Source: Verrucomicrobiia bacterium (GTDB lineage: Bacteria > Verrucomicrobiota > Verrucomicrobiia > Verrucomicrobiales > Akkermansiaceae). From it: a stretch of DNA of 36,514 nt. Below are positions 14,257 to 21,041 of this stretch, piece after piece. The first letter of the stretch is position 1. Each line of letters opens with the position of its first letter. The position numbers were made by a program, and so were the translations under genes. The stretch covers positions 1 through 36,514 of the forward strand of contig JAUIJB010000038.1 in assembly GCA_030430455.1 (NCBI GenBank), read 5' to 3'. The notes under the pieces were generated by a model. The model was given only the letters and a program-made list of their open reading frames with translations. It made no database searches and was not told the DNA's origin.

Positions 14257-15321
14257 TTAGACCTCTGCGGTCTCGAGGAAGGGGTAGTCGGTGTAGCCCT
14301 CCGCGCCACCACTGTAGAACAGGTCGGGCTTGGGCTCGTTGAGGGGCGCCTGCGCGGCGATCCGCTCGGGCAGGTCTGGATTGGCGATGTACGTCCGGCC
14401 GAAGGCGGCCGCATCGGCGGTGCCTGCGGCAACCAGCTCGGCGGCGCTCTCCGGAGTCAGGTTCTCGTTGGCGATGTAGGCGCCGCCGAAGGCCTCCTTG
14501 AGCTGCGGGCTGATGCTGTCGTCGGCCGGGTGCTCGCGGGTGCAGATGAAGGCGATCCCCCGCTTGCCCAGCTCGCGGGCGACGTGGCCGAAGGTCGCCG
14601 CCGGATCGCTGTCACCCATGTCGTGGGCATCACCACGCGGCGCCAGGTGCATCCCGACCCGGTCGGCGCCCCACACGGAGACCACCGCATCGGTGACCTC
14701 GAGCAGCAGCCGCGCCCGGTTCTCGATCGAGCCGCCGTATTCATCGCGGCGGAGGTTGCTCGAGTCCTGCAGGAACTGGTCGAGCAGGTAGCCGTTGGCA
14801 CCGTGGATCTCCACGCCGTCGAAGCCGGCGCGCTTGGCATTCTCCGCACCACGGCGGTAGGCCTCGACGATCGCCGGGATCTCGTTGAGCCGCAGCGCCC
14901 GCGGGGTCTCGAAGGGGGTGATCGGACGGATCAGGCTGACGTGCCCCTCGGCGGCAACCGCCGAGGGCGCCACCGGCTGCTCGCCGTCGAGGTAGGAGCT
15001 GTGGGAGATCCGCCCGACGTGCCACAGCTGCAGCAGGATCCGGCCACCGCGGGCGTGCACCGCCGCGGTGACCTTCTTCCAGCCCTCGACCTGCTCGTCC
15101 GACCAGATCCCCGGCGTGTCCGGGTAGCCCACCCCCATCGGGTCGACCGAGGTCGCCTCGCTGAGGATCAGGCCGGCGGAGGCTCGCTGGGCGTAGTATT
15201 CCGCCATCAAATCGTTGGGCACGCGGCCGGCGTCGGCGCGGCAGCGGGTCAGCGGGGCCATGACGATGCGGTTCGGGAGCTCCCAGGCCCCCAGCTTGAG
15301 CGGTGTGTTCAATGCGTTCAT
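14257..15321 (-). CDS. nemA: Old Yellow Enzyme family alkene reductase (NemA/XenB-like)
   Basis: A 354-residue FMN-dependent reductase. It has VMAPLTRCRAD, the substrate-binding H173-G-A-N176 in EIHGANGYLLDQFLQDSSN, DEYGGSIENR and a C-terminal AFGRTYIANPDLPER for the phosphate of FMN. The enzyme family uses NADPH to reduce electrophilic C=C bonds (enones, maleimides) and nitro esters, and so works in detoxification. It is divergently transcribed from an ArsR-type regulator with two operators in the 161-bp gap, so it is probably induced by reactive electrophiles. The symbol reflects family similarity, not proven orthology. Confidence 0.92.
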   Translation of the reverse strand: MNALNTPLKLGAWELPNRIVMAPLTRCRADAGRVPNDLMAEYYAQRASAGLILSEATSVDPMGVGYPDTPGIWSDEQVEGWKKVTAAVHARGGRILLQLWHVGRISHSSYLDGEQPVAPSAVAAEGHVSLIRPITPFETPRALRLNEIPAIVEAYRRGAENAKRAGFDGVEIHGANGYLLDQFLQDSSNLRRDEYGGSIENRARLLLEVTDAVVSVWGADRVGMHLAPRGDAHDMGDSDPAATFGHVARELGKRGIAFICTREHPADDSISPQLKEAFGGAYIANENLTPESAAELVAAGTADAAAFGRTYIANPDLPERIAAQAPLNEPKPDLFYSGGAEGYTDYPFLETAEV

Positions 15322-15388
15322 GATCGGATCGGGAAGGATTCGGAAAAACGCGGGCGCGGCTTGGCTCGGTTGACATCCGCCCCGTGTT

Positions 15389-15406
15389 GTTCGAAGATGG
15401 TCGAAC
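15389..15406. promoter_or_regulatory. operator 1 of the OYE/ArsR divergon
   Basis: GTTCGA-AGATGG-TCGAAC is a perfect 6-bp inverted repeat with 6-bp spacing. It overlaps the predicted -10 box of the nemA-like promoter, so binding would block transcription. Confidence 0.8.
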
Positions 15407-15433
15407 TATTTGCGGGATCGACATGCCCGTCAA
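15405..15433 (-). promoter_or_regulatory. promoter of the nemA-like gene
   Basis: On the minus strand TTGACG (15433-15428), a 17-bp spacer and AATAGT (15410-15405). The -10 shares bases with operator 1 and the -35 lies 6 bp from operator 2. On the plus strand a TTGACA at 15370-15375 could be the -35 for the regulator gene. Confidence 0.55.
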
Positions 15434-15439
15434 CCAATA

Positions 15440-15457
15440 GTTCGATGAAATTCGAAC
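15440..15457. promoter_or_regulatory. operator 2 of the OYE/ArsR divergon
   Basis: GTTCGA-TGAAAT-TCGAAC has the same arms and spacing as operator 1, and the centres are 51 bp apart (about five helical turns). The outer flanks are also symmetric (ACTATT after operator 1, AATAGT before operator 2). It is 26 bp upstream of the regulator's ATG. Confidence 0.8.
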
Positions 15458-15482
15458 GAGCTTTCTTCCCGGAAAACCCCTC

Positions 15483-15794
15483 ATGAAGCGTTTCGCCCAT
15501 CCCGATCTGGCCGAGGTCAGCCTGTCCGGTGCCATGCAGGCCCTGGCCGACCCCTGCCGCCAGCAGATCGTGCGGACCCTGCTCGAGGCCGATGGTCGGG
15601 CGATGGCGTGCAACGAATTCGAGCTCAGCGTCTCCAAGGCGACGGCCTCCCATCACTTCGAGACCCTCCGCCAAGCCGGCCTGCTCCGCTCGTCGACCCA
15701 GGGCACCAAGTGCCTGTCCTCGCTGCGGCTCGACGAGTTCGAGGCGCGCTTCCCGGGACTGCTCCAGCTGCTGCGCGACGAGGCGCGGGCCTGA
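15483..15794 (+). CDS. ArsR-family winged-helix transcriptional regulator
   Basis: A 103-residue regulator: MQALADPCRQQIVRTLLEADGRAMAC forms the first helices, and the recognition region VSKATASHHFETLRQAGLL (residues 50-68) is the ArsR winged-helix signature; RSSTQGTKCLSSLR is the wing. The metal box ELCVCDL of metal sensors is absent. Cys25, Cys43 and Cys77 could serve as thiol sensors. The divergent OYE and the paired operators point to autoregulated repression of an electrophile-detoxification gene. Confidence 0.9.
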   Translation: MKRFAHPDLAEVSLSGAMQALADPCRQQIVRTLLEADGRAMACNEFELSVSKATASHHFETLRQAGLLRSSTQGTKCLSSLRLDEFEARFPGLLQLLRDEARA

Positions 15795-15796
15795 CC

Positions 15797-16303
15797 CTAC
15801 TCCGCCAGCGCCCGGCGCAGGCGCTCGAGCTGGCTGGCGACGCCATCGAGCGCCCGTTCCTCCTCCGCGCTCGGCGCCTCGGTGGGCAGTCCGACTGCGG
15901 CGCGCTGCCAGGCCTCGATCAGCGCCTTGAGCTCGGGAATCGCGGCGGCGGTGCGGAATCGCTCCGCCTTGGCCTCGGCCAGCTCGGAGCTGGCCAGTAG
16001 GATCTCCATGTTGATGCCCGACTCCAGCGCCTCCTCATGGGCTGCCCGTGCCGCGGACTCGGCGCGGTTGGCCTCGGCCATCCCGGGGTGGCTCGCCAGG
16101 GCCTCGCCGAGCTTGCGATAGGCCGCGGTCTCCTCCGCCGAGGGCTGGCGGGCGGCTTCCTGGCGGTGAATCTGCTCGATCGCCTCGCGCTGCTGGGTCG
16201 CCTCGGCGGCCTGCGCCTTGCGGGCGTCGACGTAGTCCCACGACAGGTCGGCCAGGGCCGAGAGCGGCAAGCCGGCAACGAGAAGAATTCCCCCGATCTT
16301 CAT
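15797..16303 (-). CDS. secreted coiled-coil hypothetical protein
   Basis: A 168-residue protein with a signal peptide (MKIGGILLVAGLPLSALA^D) followed by an almost entirely helical, Ala/Glu-rich body (for example ESAARAAHEEALESG, LASSELAEAKAERFRTAAA) that ends in a leucine-spaced segment (VASQLERLRRALAE). It is probably periplasmic. The start at 16303 yields the signal peptide; upstream in-frame codons do not. It is convergent with the ArsR gene. No family was recognised. Confidence 0.7.
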   Translation of the reverse strand: MKIGGILLVAGLPLSALADLSWDYVDARKAQAAEATQQREAIEQIHRQEAARQPSAEETAAYRKLGEALASHPGMAEANRAESAARAAHEEALESGINMEILLASSELAEAKAERFRTAAAIPELKALIEAWQRAAVGLPTEAPSAEEERALDGVASQLERLRRALAE

Positions 16304-16419
16304 CCAACCAGGGTAGCCCCAGCCACCGACTGGCGGGATCACGCGATCAGGGAGGGCTCCACTCCGCGATCAGCGAATCAAAGGGGCAGGGAAGGCTCCG
16401 GGCTTCGGGCTCGCAGCCG

Positions 16420-17742
16420 TCAATCCGCCTGGTCGCGCTTCTCCTCGAGCTGCTCGACGACCTTTCGCCGCGCCTCCTCGACGGCCTCGCGGTCGCACTC
16501 GGAACACCCGGATGCCTCGCCCAGCACGGCGTCGACATGAAGCCGGATCGCCTCGCGGTGGGCCTCGACCCGGGTCCGCGCCGCGATCCGGCCGAGCGCG
16601 TCGAGCAGGCGGATCGCCACGTCCGGCCGGCCCGCGGCGGTCTGGCGCAGCTGGTGGAAGGCGGCGCCGAGGAGGTCGGCGAAGGTCGAGGGCCGGGTCC
16701 TCACCCGCGGGTGGCCGTCGCCGTCGCGGAAGGTCCGCTGGGGCAGGCTCCGGGTCGCGACCTTGGCCAGCGCGGCGCCGAGGTAGTCGACGCAGTTGAG
16801 CGCGGTGAAGGGGTCGTTGATGCCCGGTGAAAGCGCGCGCAGGGCGACCTCGACCAGCTGGCGCAGGCAGAACTCGAAGTCCTGCTCGGCGGTCCGGATG
16901 CGCCCGGTCAGCACCTCGTCCGCCAGCCGCTCCCGAAGGTCCCCGCCGGACCCGCCCTCGACCGCCAGCAGGTCGCCACCGGCGTGGACGAACTGCCCCG
17001 GCCGGTGCAGCACCCGGCAGCGCAGGTCGTTTTCCCGGCAGATCTCGACCAGGCCGCCGACGTTCAGCGCCTGGACGTAGCCCGCCTTCGTGGCCGACAC
17101 CGGCCACTCGTCCTCGAGTTCCTCCCAATCCTCCTTGTCCTCGTTCGCGCGGCGCTCCTCCGGGTCGTCTGGAAGTCGGTCGGGGAAGAAGCGCTCGAGG
17201 GTCTCGTCGAGCTCCTGGTGGATCGACGCCACCACCTGGTCGGCCTGGAGCGAGACCGAAATATGGTGGATGAAGTAGATGAACGCAGCGAGGCTCGTGA
17301 GCGTGGCGATGAAGGCCACCAGCGCGGCAAAGTGGGGAATGAAGCTGCCCTCCTCGGCACTCTGGACGTGGCGCAGGACGACCAGACAGAACACGAAGTT
17401 GGCCAGCAACATGCCCAGCGCGACCTGGTTGGGCATCGAACGGATGAAGTTTCGCAGGATGCGCCCGCCGAACTGGCTCGAGGCCAGGGTCAGGGCGACC
17501 AGGGTTGCTGAAAAGGTCAGGCCGGCCAGGGTCAGAACCGCGGTCGCCGCGGTGGAAAGCAGCGAGCGGAGCCCATCGGGCGAGACCTTCCGCAGGCCGA
17601 TGCCATCGGGCAGGAAGGCCTCCTGCTGATCGACCCAGATCGCCCCGTAGGCCCCGGCCAGGGCCAGCAGGACCATCCCGCCCGGGAGGAACCAGAATCC
17701 GGTCCTCAGGCGGTTCCAAAAATGGAGGAACCAGGTTTTCAT
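16420..17742 (-). CDS. DUF2254-family membrane protein
   Basis: A 440-residue protein with four N-terminal membrane segments: LPGGMVLLALAGAYGAIWV, TAATAVLTLAGLTFSATLVALTLASSQF, QVALGMLLANFVFCLVVL and FAALVAFIATLTSLAAFIYFI. The pattern SLLSTAATAVLTLAGLTFSATLVALTLASSQFG...NFIR is typical of DUF2254. The soluble C-terminal half includes ALSPGINDPFTALNCVDYLGAAL, also conserved in this family. An acidic insertion (RRANEDKEDWEELEDEW) lies between the two halves. The function is unknown; a channel-like role has been proposed only by analogy. It is a single gene with 283 bp of apparently empty DNA upstream. Confidence 0.85.
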   Translation of the reverse strand: MKTWFLHFWNRLRTGFWFLPGGMVLLALAGAYGAIWVDQQEAFLPDGIGLRKVSPDGLRSLLSTAATAVLTLAGLTFSATLVALTLASSQFGGRILRNFIRSMPNQVALGMLLANFVFCLVVLRHVQSAEEGSFIPHFAALVAFIATLTSLAAFIYFIHHISVSLQADQVVASIHQELDETLERFFPDRLPDDPEERRANEDKEDWEELEDEWPVSATKAGYVQALNVGGLVEICRENDLRCRVLHRPGQFVHAGGDLLAVEGGSGGDLRERLADEVLTGRIRTAEQDFEFCLRQLVEVALRALSPGINDPFTALNCVDYLGAALAKVATRSLPQRTFRDGDGHPRVRTRPSTFADLLGAAFHQLRQTAAGRPDVAIRLLDALGRIAARTRVEAHREAIRLHVDAVLGEASGCSECDREAVEEARRKVVEQLEEKRDQAD

Positions 17743-18025
17743 GGCCTTGTCACGGTGGCGGGGCCCCCGACCCTAGCGTCCGGGAGTCCGCTGGCGAGGA
17801 ATCTATGGATCCGGCGGCCCGCATGGGAGCCGGTCGGGAAGGAAGCCGGGGCTCATTTCATTGCAGGCAAACAGCCCGACGCCTTGGCTTGCGATGGACT
17901 GCCGCCAATGCCCCCGGGGCGATCTCGGCCACGCTCCGGTTCGAAGGTTGCCGCGGATGGATCCTTCCATCTGCGGTCTCCCTCCCCCGCCCCGCATCAT
18001 GTCCGCCGATTCCCTCGAAACCGCC

Positions 18026-19102
18026 TCAACCACCCGGCACGACCTCGCGGTTGCCGGACCGTGCCGAGGCCAGGCAGGCATCGACGACGAGCTGTGTCTT
18101 GCGGGCGATCTCCGGCCAGCTTTCGTCGACCTGCCCGCCGCGGACCAGCTCGGCGAAGCTGCGGAACATCCTCGACTCCTGGGAGTCCGGCTTGGTCTCG
18201 CTGCCCAGTTCCATCCCGCTGCCGTCCTTGGGGATGCGTTCGTGGCCGATCTCCCAGGCCGCCTCGCAGGCGTCGTTGGTATTGACGAAGTCGGCGATCC
18301 TCAGCGCCGCCTGCTCGCCGCTCACCGTGATCCACTGCTGGCCGTTGGCGAGGAAGGAGCAGTAAAATCCGCAGGAGACCCCGCCCTCGAAGAACAACTC
18401 GCCGGAGAACTCGAGCGGGCTGCCGGGGCCGCCATCGCGGCTGCCGGCCTCGGTCAGGATCCGGCCGGCCACCTTCAGCGGCAGCTGCCAGCGCATCACC
18501 CACAGGGCGTAGCGGATGCAGTACCAGCCGAGGTCGCCGAGGCAGCCCAGCGGCTCGAGCTCGGCCCGGGCGCGGATGTTGTCCGAGCGGAAGTCCCCCT
18601 TGCCGAGGAAGCTGAAGGCCGAGTTGATCCGCCGCAGCGGGCCGATCCGCGCGGGATCGTCGAGCAGCTCGCGCACCCGGGCGAGCCGCTCGTTGTGCAT
18701 GAACATCACGCCGTCCATGAACTGCACCCGGTTGCGGCGGCAGGCATCGAGCATCTCGTCGAGCTCGGCCACGCTCACCGCGCAGGGTTTCTCGCACAGC
18801 ACGTGCTTGCCGGCCTCCGCCGCACGGATCACCCAGTCCTTGCGCAGCGCCGTCGGCAACGGGATGTAGACCGCGTCGACCTCCGGGTGGGCGATCAGCT
18901 CGGCATAGCTTCCCAGCGCCTCGGGCTCGTCGTCGAAGGCGAAGGGTGCGTCGGCCTGCTGCGCGGCGATGAAGCGCCGGCTGCCCTCGAGGCTCCGGCT
19001 GGCGACCGCGCGGACGACCGAGTTCCCCGACAAGCGGATCGCCTTCCAGTTCTTCACGGCGATGCCGGCCGTGCTCAGGATTCCCCAACGAAGTGGCTGC
19101 AT
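18026..19102 (-). CDS. Gfo/Idh/MocA-family oxidoreductase
   Basis: A 358-residue NAD(P)-dependent dehydrogenase. The N-terminal Rossmann part is WGILSTAGIAVKN; VDAVYIPLP and GKHVLCEKPCAVS (the EKP motif) follow, and the C-terminal Gfo/Idh/MocA alpha/beta domain contains CLGDLGWYCIRYALW. Such enzymes oxidise or reduce sugars and cyclitols, and the GDLGWY form resembles the dihydrodiol/xylose dehydrogenase subgroup. It is followed on the same strand by the CDS ending at 18026 only; upstream, 62 bp away, is another NAD(P)-dependent dehydrogenase gene on the same strand, so the two may be one operon. Confidence 0.88.
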   Translation of the reverse strand: MQPLRWGILSTAGIAVKNWKAIRLSGNSVVRAVASRSLEGSRRFIAAQQADAPFAFDDEPEALGSYAELIAHPEVDAVYIPLPTALRKDWVIRAAEAGKHVLCEKPCAVSVAELDEMLDACRRNRVQFMDGVMFMHNERLARVRELLDDPARIGPLRRINSAFSFLGKGDFRSDNIRARAELEPLGCLGDLGWYCIRYALWVMRWQLPLKVAGRILTEAGSRDGGPGSPLEFSGELFFEGGVSCGFYCSFLANGQQWITVSGEQAALRIADFVNTNDACEAAWEIGHERIPKDGSGMELGSETKPDSQESRMFRSFAELVRGGQVDESWPEIARKTQLVVDACLASARSGNREVVPGG

Positions 19103-19164
19103 GGGGGAGGATCCAAGCGGGACAAGCGCCCGAAGTCAGGCCCGGATTCCGGACCGCGCCCTGC

Positions 19165-20013
19165 TCAGGACTCTTCGAGCAGCTTCACCAGCGCGGCGAA
19201 GTCCTCGTCGCCCCAGCCCGCGGCCTCGGCGGCGGCGAGCCGGGCCGTGACGGTGGCCAGCAGCGGAAAGCCGTTGCTGGCCTTCATTCCGCAGGCCAAG
19301 CGCATGTCCTTGTGCATGTGCTTGATCGAGAACATCGGGCTGAAGTCGCGCGTGCGCAGCACCGGCTCCTTCATCCGCGTCAGGCCCGAGCAGCTGGCGT
19401 TGCGCGACAACGCGTCGAAAAAGGTGTCGTCGCCGATGCCCGACCGCGCGCAGATCGCGTGGGCCTCGGCGAGCGCCTGCATCTGCGCCGAGACGTTCAG
19501 GTTCATTGCCAGCTTCAGCGCGCAGGCCTGGCGGTGGTCGCCGATCCGCAGGCGCTGCGCGGACACCAGCCCGAGCAGCGGCGCCGCGGCCTCGCAAAGA
19601 GCCTCGTCGCCACCGAGGTAGAAGACGGTCTCGCCGGCCTCGGCCGCCGGCTTGCTGCCGGTGAAGGGCGCCTCGAGGTAGCGCGCCCCGGTGGCGGTGA
19701 CCTGCTCGTGGAAGCGGGCGCTGCTGTCGGGATCGATCGTGCTCGACTGGATGACCAGCTTCGACGCGTCGAGCTCGGCGAGGATGGAATCGAGCACACC
19801 CTGCACCGCGGGGGGATCCGCCACGACGATCTGGATCGCATCCGCCGCCCGGGCGACCTCCGCGGCCGAGTCCATCCAGCCGGGAAACCCGGGCTTGGCC
19901 GTGCGGTTCCAGCTGCCGGCCAGCTTGCCGGCAGCGTGGTGGTGCCGCGCCCAGATGGCACCGATGATGCCGAGGCCGAGAACGCCGACGGTTTGCGGGG
20001 TGGAGTCACTCAT
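19165..20013 (-). CDS. NAD(P)-dependent beta-hydroxyacid dehydrogenase-like protein
   Basis: A 282-residue protein of the 3-hydroxyisobutyrate dehydrogenase / GLYR family: GVLGLGIIGAIWARH (GxGxxG), VIQSSTIDP, the substrate motif LEAPFTGSKPAAEAG and the catalytic lysine region ALKLAMNLN. The closest functional relatives act on glyoxylate, succinic semialdehyde or hydroxyisobutyrate; the substrate cannot be decided here. The start at 20013 is chosen because the longer frame includes the terminator-like region. It is followed by the Gfo/Idh/MocA gene on the same strand. Confidence 0.87.
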   Translation of the reverse strand: MSDSTPQTVGVLGLGIIGAIWARHHHAAGKLAGSWNRTAKPGFPGWMDSAAEVARAADAIQIVVADPPAVQGVLDSILAELDASKLVIQSSTIDPDSSARFHEQVTATGARYLEAPFTGSKPAAEAGETVFYLGGDEALCEAAAPLLGLVSAQRLRIGDHRQACALKLAMNLNVSAQMQALAEAHAICARSGIGDDTFFDALSRNASCSGLTRMKEPVLRTRDFSPMFSIKHMHKDMRLACGMKASNGFPLLATVTARLAAAEAAGWGDEDFAALVKLLEES

Positions 20014-20050
20014 GAGCTCCACCAAAGCGCCCGCGGCCGGGGATGCGAAC

Positions 20051-20078
20051 AAAAACGGCCCGCCGGCTGCGGAGCGGG
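20051..20078 (-). terminator. possible terminator of the CHRD gene
   Basis: On the minus strand CCCGC / GCGGG arms with a 10-nt loop are followed by CCGTTTTTG. The stem is short, so confidence is modest. It lies 6 bp after the CHRD/PEP-CTERM stop. Confidence 0.4.
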
Positions 20079-20083
20079 GAAGC

Positions 20084-20578
20084 TCAAGCCCGGCGGCGCC
20101 TGGCAAGGCCAAGCAGGCCGATGGCACCGAGGAAGGCGACGGTCGGCTCCGGCACGGGCGTCACGCCGACCTGTCCGCGGATCTCGCCGCCGCCGAACTC
20201 GGTGGTGTGGATGTTGAGATACCACAGGCCGCCGAGCAGGTTGGTTTCCTGGGCCCCGCTCAGGGCGATGCCCGAACCCACCTGCGGGCTGGACCAGGGA
20301 CCGGGAACTCCCAGCTCGACACCGCCCGCGACTCCCGGAGCACCGAGGTGAAAGTGCATGTTGTTGACGGTCCCGGTGAGGTCGGACCAGGTGATCGAAT
20401 AGTCGAGCAGGTTGGTCGCGTCGTCGTAGCTTCCGGCGATCGTGCCGGTGCCGGCGCCGGCGTTGGTCGGGTTGGTGGTGGCCTGGACCGGATCCATGGA
20501 GCCGGACAGGGTGTAGACAACGCCGTGGGCGGAGCCGGTCGCGAGGAGGGCGGAGACGAGGAGAGCGGTGGCTTTCAT
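20084..20578 (-). CDS. CHRD-domain protein with PEP-CTERM sorting tail
   Basis: A 164-residue secreted protein. It has a signal peptide (MKATALLVSALLATGSAHG) and a CHRD domain (YTLSGSMDPVQATTNPTNAGAGTGTIAG, LLDYSITWSDLTGTVNNMHFHLG, WYLNIHTTEFGGGEIRGQV). The C-terminus is a PEP-CTERM signal: VPEPT, a hydrophobic stretch (VAFLGAIGLLGLA) and RRRR. PEP-CTERM proteins are processed by exosortase and tied to the outer envelope or EPS. The start at 20578 is set by the signal peptide. It is a single gene. Confidence 0.92.
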   Translation of the reverse strand: MKATALLVSALLATGSAHGVVYTLSGSMDPVQATTNPTNAGAGTGTIAGSYDDATNLLDYSITWSDLTGTVNNMHFHLGAPGVAGGVELGVPGPWSSPQVGSGIALSGAQETNLLGGLWYLNIHTTEFGGGEIRGQVGVTPVPEPTVAFLGAIGLLGLARRRRA

Positions 20579-21041
20579 GGCAGGATCGGTCGGAAGGTCG
20601 GGAAGGAACGGGTCGCGGGATTTCAACGGACCACCTGCCAGCCAAGCCGAAAGGGGACGCGGCGGCAACCAAATGCCGCCGTGCCGCGTCAGATTCGCAG
20701 GATATGCCCAGCGGGACCGGTGGACCGCCCGGGGCGCCGGCATCCGTCTCACATCCCATGTCTCGCCTCAACCACTCCCTTCCATTTGGCGTGGGTAAAG
20801 GCATGCCGAAGCGCCGGGCCCATCCGTGACGATCTGGCGTGAATGCCCCCGGGCGCCTGGCGGTGATTCGCCCGGTCCCGGACGGAGCGCGCCCCCATAA
20901 CCAGCGTCTATTGCTTATCTATTGTTTATAACAGCACTCTTGACTCGAGGAATATATTTCACTAAGCACGAAGGTTATAGATCTCTTAATCCATCACCTC
21001 ACGAACGATATTCAATCAACAATCAATTTCGACAACCAATC
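20579..21041. other. 463-bp intergenic region with AT-rich right end
   Basis: No gene was seen here. The left part is GC-rich. The right 130 bp (from about 20905) are AT-rich and contain the promoter of the protease gene. The composition change is sharp compared with the rest of the window. Confidence 0.6.
20940..20968 (+). promoter_or_regulatory. promoter-like site of the subtilisin-like protease gene
   Basis: TTGACT (20940-20945), 17 bp, TAAGCA (20963-20968). The wider pattern TTGACTCGAG ... TTCACTAAG is repeated with small changes in front of the repeat-protein gene on the other strand (29521-29494). Confidence 0.45.

Noticed and set aside
17861..19621. 586-codon plus-strand frame opposite the two dehydrogenases
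   Set aside because: It covers two well-supported minus-strand enzymes and shows no domain of its own.
20905..21041. Mobile-element border at the AT-rich segment
   Set aside because: No integrase, transposase, terminal inverted repeat or target duplication was seen. The composition change alone is not enough.
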